Shown here one piece after another: positions 1 through 5,962 of a DNA stretch of 11,458 nucleotides. The notes below the pieces were generated by a model that was not told the origin of the DNA, did not search any database, and saw nothing but the letters and a program-made list of their open reading frames with translations. This DNA comes from Chloroflexota bacterium (GTDB taxonomy: Bacteria; Chloroflexota; Anaerolineae; Anaerolineales; E44-bin32). Each line of letters opens with the position of its first letter. Positions within the stretch are counted from its first letter, which is position 1. Location: the NCBI GenBank assembly GCA_026390045.1, contig JAPLGR010000122.1:1-11458 (forward strand). Reading direction: 5' to 3'. The translations under genes were made by a program, and so were the position numbers.

Positions 1-1311
1 GAGGGCGATGGCCACGCCCTCTTCCGTCTCGTCCTTGGCGTTGTCCATGCGCTTGACCAGTTCGGGCGGCACCACCACGCCAGGGACATCGGACATCAGG
101 TGGGCGGCCTTGGCGCTCTTGAGCGGGATAATCCCCGGCAGGATGTAGACCTTGTCGAGGATGTTCCGCTTGTCGACCGCCTCCAGCCACTCGGTGAAGC
201 GCCCGTAGTCGAACACCGGCTGCGTCTGGATGAACTGCGCGCCGGCATTGACCTTCTTCTCCTCCCGGATGGCCTCGTAGCGCGGGAGGGCGGCGTAGGG
301 CGATGCCGCCGCTCCAAGGAAGAACTTGGGCGGGGTCTTGATCTCGCGGCCATCGATGTAGATACCTTCATCGCGCATGCGCCGCAGCATCCACAGCACC
401 TGGATGGCGTCCATGTCGTTCTGATCGGGCTTGGGCGTTGGTCCGGGGCCGAGGCGCAGATGATCCCCCGTCAGACACAGGATGTTGCGCACGCCGAGCG
501 CCGCCGCGCCGAGCACTTCGGACTCAATGGCATACCGCGTGCGGTCGCGGGCGGCGAGCTGCAGCACCGGCTCGAGGCCGGCCTCCAGGCACTTGACGCA
601 CGATGCCAGGCTGCTCATGCGCGGCGTAGCCGAAGCGTTGTCGGTGAAGTTGGCGGCCACGACGTAGTCATGGATTAGGCGCGCCTTCTTCATCATCGGA
701 TCGACGTTCGCCGTCAGAGGCGGGGCGATCTCGCCCGTCACCGTGAACCGGCCGGCGCGCAGGCTGCGCTCCAGGTCCGAGACCGGTTCGGCGTATCCCG
801 GCGCGTGGTACTTGTCATCGCCCTTCCACCAGTCCGGCTGGCGGACGTCATAGAAGAAGGCGTCCCAGGTCTCGGAGAACCGCTTGCGGTTGGCCACGTA
901 ATCGAAGAAGTTGATGTGGTGGTGCTTGTCGCGATAGACCCGGAACAAGTCGAGCCAGGTCTCGTGGCCCACCTTGCGCCCATCGAGCGGGGCGTTCACT
1001 TCCAGCAGGCGAGGCGTGCGACCCATGCGCTCGGAACGCTCGTAGATCTTGTACCAGGTGCACGGGCGGGTCTCGTCGACGTAGCAGTGCTCGGGCGTCG
1101 ACCCGCCGCACGGGCCGTTGCGCAGCCCCTTGGGACAGGTCATCGAACACATGAAGGCGGTCTCCTGCAGGATGCAGTTGCCGCACATGCGGCAGCTGAA
1201 TCCGACGCTCTTCGCCCAGCGTTCGAAGGCAGTGAACGCCCGGATGGGGACGGAGTCACGTGTGTACGGGAGATACGGCATCTGGTACCGGCGGGGCGAG
1301 AAGAGCGACAT
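1..1311 (-). CDS. MetV-MetF fusion, methylenetetrahydrofolate reductase (3' end beyond window)
   Basis: Reduces 5,10-methylene-THF to 5-methyl-THF, the last step of the methyl branch before AcsE. I translated the reverse strand from 1311 to the window edge: 437 residues, no stop. Residues about 35-90 form a cysteine-rich MetV-type zinc/Fe-S domain (C40, C43, C46, C55, C59, C68, C76, C84; motifs CRMCGNC and CPKGLRNGPCGG). From about residue 185 follows a MetF TIM barrel with TGEIAPP (E193, the position of the family's catalytic Glu), NFTDNASATPR, LAARDRTR, NILCLTGDH, GAAASP and FIQTQPVFD. The ATG at 1309-1311 follows GGAGG (1318-1322) with a 6-base spacer, and no alternative start was seen. 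In many acetogens metV and metF are separate genes; here they are one chain. The MetF C-terminus lies off the left edge. The electron donor partner is not visible. Function is confident; the physiological direction is not determined. Confidence 0.93.
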   Translation of the reverse strand, partial: MSLFSPRRYQMPYLPYTRDSVPIRAFTAFERWAKSVGFSCRMCGNCILQETAFMCSMTCPKGLRNGPCGGSTPEHCYVDETRPCTWYKIYERSERMGRTPRLLEVNAPLDGRKVGHETWLDLFRVYRDKHHHINFFDYVANRKRFSETWDAFFYDVRQPDWWKGDDKYHAPGYAEPVSDLERSLRAGRFTVTGEIAPPLTANVDPMMKKARLIHDYVVAANFTDNASATPRMSSLASCVKCLEAGLEPVLQLAARDRTRYAIESEVLGAAALGVRNILCLTGDHLRLGPGPTPKPDQNDMDAIQVLWMLRRMRDEGIYIDGREIKTPPKFFLGAAASPYAALPRYEAIREEKKVNAGAQFIQTQPVFDYGRFTEWLEAVDKRNILDKVYILPGIIPLKSAKAAHLMSDVPGVVVPPELVKRMDNAKDETEEGVAIAL

Positions 1312-1317
1312 GGCGCG

Positions 1318-1322
1318 CCTCC
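1318..1322 (-). promoter_or_regulatory. Shine-Dalgarno of metVF
   Basis: GGAGG on the minus strand, 6 bases before the ATG at 1311. It fixes the metVF start and shows that the fused protein begins with the MetV domain. Confidence 0.8.
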
Positions 1323-1473
1323 AAGGACTGGACCCTAGGTTGTGTGGTGGACCCCTCACCGCTGCGCCGGGGTGGGGCGGCCTGGATGACGCCCTCCCGA
1401 CGTGCGGGGTCGATAGGCAATGAAGCTTACCGGTATGGTAGGTCTTGCTTCGCGCAGGCCGTAGTGCCGTAAG

Positions 1474-1490
1474 TCATTCCGGCCGGATGA
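1474..1490. repeat. 17-base imperfect palindrome upstream of metVF
   Basis: TCATTCCGGCCGGATGA is a dyad with one extra T. Its core TCCGGCCGGA (1478-1487) is a perfect 10-base palindrome. It lies in the 245-base gap between the GNAT gene and metVF, about 165 bases before the metVF start. It could be an operator or chance in GC-rich DNA. The rest of 1312-1556 shows no convincing promoter and no U-tract terminator. Confidence 0.3.
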
Positions 1491-1556
1491 AGAACGTAGG
1501 CTGCCCGGTACTGGACTATGCGAGCGGATCCCCCACGCCGGATGATCGGCCGCGGC

Positions 1557-2123
1557 TCAGTACTCGTCCGTCGTGTTGCGCAGGCGCAGGATCATGTGCG
1601 ACAGATCGCGCAGGTCTCCATCGGGCAGCATCCAGAAGTCGGAGTAGATGCAGACCTGCTCGAAGCCCAGATTCTGGAAGGCCTTGATGTCACTCGCCCG
1701 ATCGGTGGCGATGATAACCTCGAGCAGATACAGGCCGCGGCGCTTGGCCAGATCGATCAGGGACTGGATCATCCGGGACGCCAGGCCGCGGCGGCGAAAG
1801 TCCTTGGTCAGAAAGATGCGAATCTCCGCCCGGTGGCGCGCCGGCCCTTCCCGGAAACGCAGCGTGGCATCCCCCACCATGCGGTCGCCCGCCATGGCTA
1901 CCATCGGGAACACCCGGTCGTAGTCCACAGTGTCGGCCCAGGAGCCGACGAGATCCAGGTTGGACACGTCGTGCATCATGTAGCGGCGCTCTTCGGGTGA
2001 GACCGGTTTGAACAGGTCGATCAGCGCCTGTCGGTCGTCCTTGGTGAGTGGCCTGAGGAGCACCCGGGCGCCGTCTCTGAGCGTGATCAATTGACGATAC
2101 GTGAGTTCTTGCTGTGTAACCAT
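1557..2123 (-). CDS. GNAT-family N-acetyltransferase
   Basis: A 188-residue single-domain GNAT. Motif A, which binds the acetyl-CoA pyrophosphate, is seen at about 101-120 with the R-x-x-G-x-A signature (R110-A115, RRRGLA), and motif B at about 148-155 (AFQNLGFE). No signal peptide or membrane segment is seen. The ATG at 2121-2123 follows GAGGAG (2132-2137) with an 8-base spacer. The gene lies between acsE and metVF, with gaps of 191 bases upstream and 245 downstream, so it may be cotranscribed but is not coupled. It resembles the GNAT domain of protein-acetylating Pat enzymes in general shape, but the substrate cannot be read from sequence. Since the cluster makes acetyl-CoA, acetylation of a pathway enzyme is an attractive but unsupported idea. 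Small-molecule or antibiotic acetylation is the alternative. Confidence 0.85.
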   Translation of the reverse strand: MVTQQELTYRQLITLRDGARVLLRPLTKDDRQALIDLFKPVSPEERRYMMHDVSNLDLVGSWADTVDYDRVFPMVAMAGDRMVGDATLRFREGPARHRAEIRIFLTKDFRRRGLASRMIQSLIDLAKRRGLYLLEVIIATDRASDIKAFQNLGFEQVCIYSDFWMLPDGDLRDLSHMILRLRNTTDEY

Positions 2124-2145
2124 CCCTGTGGCTCCTCACCGGATA

Positions 2146-2176
2146 CCGGCGCGAGCGGTGCGTCCGCCCGCGCCGG
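2146..2176 (-). promoter_or_regulatory. Strong GC hairpin in the leader of the GNAT gene
   Basis: Arms CCGGCGCG (2146-2153) and CGCGCCGG (2169-2176) are perfect complements. After one mismatch, inner arms GCGG (2155-2158) and CCGC (2164-2167) extend the stem to a 5-base loop. The structure ends 8 bases upstream of the GNAT Shine-Dalgarno. No U-tract follows on the minus strand, so it does not look like a standard intrinsic terminator. An attenuator, RNase barrier or mRNA stabiliser is possible. The direct repeat CACCGGAT flanks it at 2137-2144 and 2177-2184. Confidence 0.5.
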
Positions 2177-2187
2177 CACCGGATCGC

Positions 2188-2250
2188 TCAGTCGGGTTGC
2201 TGCTTCGGGTCTTCCTGGGCGGCCAGCGCCGCGAGTGTACGATTGCGCAT
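2188..2250 (-). CDS. Possible 20-residue small ORF / leader peptide
   Basis: ATG at 2248-2250 opens a 20-residue frame (begins MRNRTLAAL, ends DPKQQPD) closed by TGA at 2188-2190. A weak GGTAGGG lies 5 bases upstream. The stop sits 11 bases before the strong hairpin at 2146-2176, a layout that recalls leader-peptide attenuators. It has no run of one regulatory amino acid, and the family is not recognised. It may be chance in a 191-base gap. Confidence 0.18.
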   Translation of the reverse strand: MRNRTLAALAAQEDPKQQPD

Positions 2251-2314
2251 GTCGGCCCTACCGTGTTCCCCCGTCGAAGTCCGCCGGCATCGGTTCGCTG
2301 TTCCCTAGCCGCAC

Positions 2315-3238
2315 CTACAACCGCAGGTACGAGTCAGTATAGATGACTTTGTTCAGGAGGACCTGCACGCTCTTCCAGACCTCCTCCTGAGCCGGATCCT
2401 TGTGGTCCACGTCCTCCGGCTGCAACTCGCCGACGGCGGCCACGGCGTCGAACAGCTTGAGGTACAGCGCGCCCAACGGCGTGCTGCCGTCGCGCGTTTC
2501 CACGATCCGGATGACCCCCATCAGCTCCTTGTCGAGCGGATCGAGGATGGCGGCATCCAGCCCGGCGCCCATCAGCATGGCCATGTAGACCCGATTGAGC
2601 AGCGGGCGCATCTCGTTCGGCACCTGGTTGGACACGTTGGATAGCCCGACGACGGTCATCGGCGCCGGGTCCATCACCATCTTGACCATGCGCACCGTCT
2701 CAATCGCATGCGGCACATACTCCTGGCAGCCGGAGACCGTCAAGATCAGCGGATCCACGAGCAGGTTGGACATCGGCATGCCCACTTCCTGGGCGCGCGG
2801 GATCAGCTTCTCCATGGCGATGCTGACGCGGGCGTCGGCGCTGACCGGGATGCCGCTCTTCTCCATGCACAGCGCAATCAGCTTGGCGCCATACTTGGCG
2901 GCCAGCGGAGGGACGTTGGCCAGCCGCTCCTCTTCCGCCGAGGTGGAGTTGATGATCGCGTTGGACCCGATCTTCTTTAGCCCGGTCTCAATGGCGGCCA
3001 GGTTGGTTGTGTCCAGCGAGAGCGTCATGCCGGGGACCGCCTCCTGCATGACGTCCGTCAGCCAGTCCATCACCTCCGGGCCGGCCTTCTTCTGGGGCCC
3101 GATGTTCAGGTCTAGCACATCGGCCCCCGCCGCCTTCTGCTTGCGGGCCAGGTCGACGAGGAATGCCCCGTCGCGGTTGGCTAGGGCCTCTTTCACCTTG
3201 GGCGAGATGATGTGGATGTTTTCGCCGATCTTGTACAT
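2315..3238 (-). CDS. acsE: 5-methyltetrahydrofolate:corrinoid iron-sulfur protein methyltransferase
   Basis: Transfers the methyl group of methyl-THF to Co(I) of the CFeSP (AcsCD). It is a 307-residue pterin-binding TIM barrel. Family motifs are intact: DLNIGP (43-48), LSLDTTN (73-79, with D76 at the position of Asp75 in the Moorella enzyme), NSTSAE (97-102), VDPLIL (161-166), and MDPAPMTVVGLSNVS (189-203), whose N201 matches the catalytic Asn199. LNKVIYTDSYLRL closes the chain. The Moorella protein is about 262 residues. The extra length falls in one block, about 243-287, between the MGAGLDAAI helix region and the C-terminus. The ATG follows AGGAGGAG (3243-3250). The gene starts 17 bases after the cooC/acsF stop, so the two are surely one transcript. 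Confidence 0.95.
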   Translation of the reverse strand: MYKIGENIHIISPKVKEALANRDGAFLVDLARKQKAAGADVLDLNIGPQKKAGPEVMDWLTDVMQEAVPGMTLSLDTTNLAAIETGLKKIGSNAIINSTSAEEERLANVPPLAAKYGAKLIALCMEKSGIPVSADARVSIAMEKLIPRAQEVGMPMSNLLVDPLILTVSGCQEYVPHAIETVRMVKMVMDPAPMTVVGLSNVSNQVPNEMRPLLNRVYMAMLMGAGLDAAILDPLDKELMGVIRIVETRDGSTPLGALYLKLFDAVAAVGELQPEDVDHKDPAQEEVWKSVQVLLNKVIYTDSYLRL

Positions 3239-3255
3239 GAATCTCCTCCTTGGCT

Positions 3256-4023
3256 TCAGGAAAGGTTGGCGAGTCGGTCGGTCATGGCTTCCACGGCCCT
3301 GCAGGCCGGTGAGTCCCCGTCGAGATGGAGCAGAGGCTGGCCGAGCGCATCGAGCTGATTGACGCGTGCATCGGCCGGGATAATCGCCGCCACCTCCAGC
3401 CGCGTGGCGTCGATCGCCGCTTGCAGTTCAGGCGTCAGCTCCCCATCGACCCGGTTGACGATCAGCATTGCCTTGCGGACGTTGACCTCGATCTCCTTGG
3501 CCATCTCTGCAATGCTGGCCGCAGTGCGCAATCCGCGCAGGCTTGGGTCGGACACGACCAGCAGCAGATCGACGTCCCTAGTCGTGCGCCGGGCGATGTG
3601 TTCCATCCCGGCCTCGTTGTCGACCACGACGTATTCGTACTTGCGCCCGAGGTCGTCGATGATCTGCCGGAGAAGATGATTGACAGCGCAGTAGCAGCCC
3701 TGGCCCTCGGGCCTACCCATGGCGAGCAGGTCGACCTGGTCGCCCTCCTCCAGTGCCATGCGGATCTCGCGCGTCAGATGATCCACCCGGCTGATGGAAA
3801 CGCCGAGCTGGCCCGCCTGGGCGGCATCCATCATGTCCTCGCGGATCTCACCGGCGGTGGCGGGCATCGGAAGGCCGAGCGCCATGTGCAGGTTGGTCGC
3901 CGGATCGGCGTCGATCGCCAGCACGGGCTGCGACGTGCGCCGGGTGAGGGCGCGGATCAGCAGCGCCGCCACCGTGGTCTTCCCTGTGCCGCCCTTGCCG
4001 GCCAGTGCAATGGTCATCGTCAT
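3256..4023 (-). CDS. CooC/AcsF-type nickel-insertion ATPase
   Basis: A MinD/ParA-fold P-loop ATPase that matures Ni enzymes of CO metabolism; in an acs cluster it is expected to load nickel into acetyl-CoA synthase (AcsF role) or CODH (CooC role). It has 255 residues from the ATG at 4021-4023. The deviant Walker A GKGGTGKTT is at 9-17, IDADPATN at 37-44, and a Walker B-like VVVDNEAGMEH at 132-142. C110-Y-C112 matches the CxC metal-binding motif of Carboxydothermus CooC1. The start is chosen because this ATG overlaps the TGA of the upstream toroid gene as ATGA, and GGGAG (4031-4035) stands 7 bases before it. A start 51 bases further upstream would add 17 residues, overlap the neighbour and lack family support. 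A second Met at codon 3 is possible. AcsF and CooC cannot be told apart with certainty by eye. Confidence 0.92.
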   Translation of the reverse strand: MTMTIALAGKGGTGKTTVAALLIRALTRRTSQPVLAIDADPATNLHMALGLPMPATAGEIREDMMDAAQAGQLGVSISRVDHLTREIRMALEEGDQVDLLAMGRPEGQGCYCAVNHLLRQIIDDLGRKYEYVVVDNEAGMEHIARRTTRDVDLLLVVSDPSLRGLRTAASIAEMAKEIEVNVRKAMLIVNRVDGELTPELQAAIDATRLEVAAIIPADARVNQLDALGQPLLHLDGDSPACRAVEAMTDRLANLS

Positions 4024-5066
4024 ACCGTCACTCCCATCCGCTTCAAGACTCGTCGCGCTCGCAACGTCACCCACTTGCTCGGTTTGCCCTTGGCTTCAAC
4101 GTCACACCACAGCTTCCCCTTGTATGAGTAGCGCATGATCCAGCGGCCGTCCGGGCCGCGCAGCGCTAGGAGATTCTCAGCCGCGTGCTGCAGCCTGCGG
4201 TCCTTGCCCCATCCAAGGGCGGTCAGCACCTCAAGGTTGCGCGGCACGTCCTGCACGTAGCCCATGGGGTAGCCGAACTGGAACCAGCTTCGGCTGGGAG
4301 GGCCGCCGGTCGGCGTGGGGTAGTCGGCGGCGGCTGGATCTCGGCTGAGCAGGAAGGCTGATCCCGCCTTGATCGCCTTCTTGACTGCGGCCGTCCGGCG
4401 GCGGGGAGGGATCCGGCTGAGCGCGTCCAATGCGGGGATGGCGCCCCAGGCACAGGCGAGCTGGCTGTTGGCCGCGCACAGGAATCCCGGGCCCGAGTTC
4501 CCCGACCGGTAGTAGCGGGCCGCTTCGACTTCGCCTTTCGGGGGGCGCTTTTCGCCGGGGACTGCGGGCTTGATCCCTTCGCCGGTGATGCTGCGCGTCA
4601 GCCAATCGAGGGCGACCTGCAGCCGCGGGTCGTCGCCGAAGCCCAGCTCCAGCAACGAGGCGCACACGTTGCCCTGAATGCAATGGAGCATCCCGGCTGG
4701 CGTTCCGTTTAGCGAAACGCCGCCGTAGGGCTCGCGGGCGCGGCTGTGGTTGAGGACGTAGTCCGCCCCGAGCCTCACTCGCCGGTCCCCGCCGTTGGCG
4801 CCGAGCTGCCCGAGGAAGATCATCGACCAGAGCATGCTGCGATACTTCGGGCTATAGCCCGGACCGGCCTTGGCCCACCAGCCCTCCGGCTTCTGCGATT
4901 CGAGGATCTCGCGCACAGGCGAGGTTCGGTTTGCCGCTCGCCGCGCGGCCGTCACGTCGGGATCATCTGCCGGAGCGCCCAGCAGATCACGCAGCGCGAA
5001 GGCGCGCACGCCTGGATCCTTCTTCTCGAGCAGCCAGTCCAGGACCGGATCTGTACCGCGGCTCAT
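4020..5066 (-). CDS. Alpha/alpha-toroid (prenyltransferase/squalene-cyclase-like) protein of unknown role
   Basis: A 348-residue soluble protein with no signal peptide. It has repeated helical segments of the terpenoid-cyclase/prenyltransferase toroid type: a DPVLDWLLEKKDPGVRAFAL N-terminus, YSPKYRSMLWSMIFLGQLG (71-89), MLHCIQGNVCASLLELG (126-142), PGFLCAANSQLACAWGAIPAL (193-213 region), SWFQFGYPMGYVQDVPRNLEV (260-280 region) and a C-terminal GRWIMRYS. H128, C129, C134, C197 and C205 sit in the repeat cores and could bind metal or substrate. I recall relatives in Chloroflexota that databases misname 'nitrogen fixation protein NifH'; it has no P-loop and is not NifH. The start at 5064-5066 overlaps the radical SAM TGA as ATGA, with GGGGAGGG (5073-5080) 6 bases before it; the frame is open for 85 more codons upstream, but that lies inside the neighbour. 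Function unknown. Confidence 0.8.
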   Translation of the reverse strand: MSRGTDPVLDWLLEKKDPGVRAFALRDLLGAPADDPDVTAARRAANRTSPVREILESQKPEGWWAKAGPGYSPKYRSMLWSMIFLGQLGANGGDRRVRLGADYVLNHSRAREPYGGVSLNGTPAGMLHCIQGNVCASLLELGFGDDPRLQVALDWLTRSITGEGIKPAVPGEKRPPKGEVEAARYYRSGNSGPGFLCAANSQLACAWGAIPALDALSRIPPRRRTAAVKKAIKAGSAFLLSRDPAAADYPTPTGGPPSRSWFQFGYPMGYVQDVPRNLEVLTALGWGKDRRLQHAAENLLALRGPDGRWIMRYSYKGKLWCDVEAKGKPSKWVTLRARRVLKRMGVTV

Positions 5067-5962
5067 GCCAATCCCTCCCCGTACATCTGCCCTGGACCAA
5101 GCACGTCGCCGAATCGCGGGCGCAGCGCCACGCGGGAGCTGTAACACAGGTGGCACGCGTCCGCGTACGCATCGGCGTGCGCGATGCCGTAGTGCCTCAC
5201 GAGTTCCGCCGGCCCGCCCTTGAGAAGCGGGCCGACAATCGGGTGCTGCTTCGGCTTGTAGCCGCGCACAATTTCCTTCAGCGGTCGCTCGAACAGATTC
5301 CCCACGATGATGCCCTGGCACAGGTGCAGGTTGCCTAGAGGATCGAGGTGCATGCGCCCGGGATCATCCAACTCCTCATGCGGGCACTCGTCGAACGTGT
5401 TCCAGGCAGTTGCTGGCGCCTTGGCGGCGAGCTTGACGGCGGCGCGCCCCCGGTACATGATCGGGCCGCCCTCCACGGGCTCTCCTCGACGCGGTGCGGA
5501 GCCGACTCCGTCGGGCAGGTCACACAGGATCATGTCAGCTGGGATGCCGAGCGCCTTGCTGGCCTCAAGAACATGGTGCGCTTCAGAGCTCACCCGTTCT
5601 TCGTAGTGCAGCTCATCGGTTGAAACGGAGAGCGAGTTCAGCTGGCCGGCGAGCGGCTCGAGCCAGGCGCGGGCATCGGCCGCGGTCGTCGCCCAGTAGC
5701 CATTCGTCACCACGCCTACCTGGAAGCTGCGGGCTGCAGCGGCATGCACGCCGCGGACGAGGATCGGGTGGAAGAGGAAGGGCTCACCACCTTCGAAGAA
5801 GACCCACTCGATCGTTCCCAGCTCGCGCGCCTGGTCGAGCACCTGCTCGATCCGCTCCAGCGTGAACACGCCCTGCTGATTCGGGCTTCCCCACACGAAG
5901 CAATGGTCGCACTCGGACGTACAGCGGTAGGTGAGCAGGAAGTGCAGGCCGGTCAGGTTCAT
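5063..5962 (-). CDS. Radical SAM protein with C-terminal cysteine cluster
   Basis: A 299-residue radical SAM enzyme. The [4Fe-4S]-SAM motif is C14-x3-C18-x2-C21 (CTSECDHC), followed by FEGGEP (56-61), the SAM-amino-group-binding GGEP element, and VVTNGYW (84-90). The C-terminal part holds C193 (DECPHE), C215 (LHLCQG) and C270/C273 (DACHLC), plus the phrase DPLGNLHLCQG...GNLFE typical of SPASM/Twitch auxiliary-cluster domains, although the set is short. Such domains often occur in enzymes that modify peptides or proteins, or act with partner proteins. Its ATG overlaps the RACo stop as ATGA, with GGGAGG (5969-5974) 6 bases before it, and its own stop overlaps the toroid start. No named family is recognised. 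The context suggests a job in CFeSP or ACS maturation, which is inference. Confidence 0.85.
   Translation of the reverse strand: MNLTGLHFLLTYRCTSECDHCFVWGSPNQQGVFTLERIEQVLDQARELGTIEWVFFEGGEPFLFHPILVRGVHAAAARSFQVGVVTNGYWATTAADARAWLEPLAGQLNSLSVSTDELHYEERVSSEAHHVLEASKALGIPADMILCDLPDGVGSAPRRGEPVEGGPIMYRGRAAVKLAAKAPATAWNTFDECPHEELDDPGRMHLDPLGNLHLCQGIIVGNLFERPLKEIVRGYKPKQHPIVGPLLKGGPAELVRHYGIAHADAYADACHLCYSSRVALRPRFGDVLGPGQMYGEGLA

Noticed and set aside
4024..4074. 17-codon N-terminal extension of CooC/AcsF
   Set aside because: The family begins a few residues before the P-loop, and the ATG overlapping the upstream stop has a proper SD.
3325..4131. Plus-strand open frame (268 codons) opposite cooC/acsF
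   Set aside because: Antisense shadow; the minus-strand ATPase has all its motifs.
4020..5066. NifH (nitrogenase iron protein) label for the toroid protein
   Set aside because: No P-loop, no Fe-S cysteine pattern of NifH; the label seems to be a propagated database error as far as I recall.
5067..5321. N-terminal extension of the toroid protein by 85 codons
   Set aside because: It would lie inside the radical SAM gene, is Arg/Ala-rich noise, and the ATGA start with a strong SD at 5064-5066 explains the gene.
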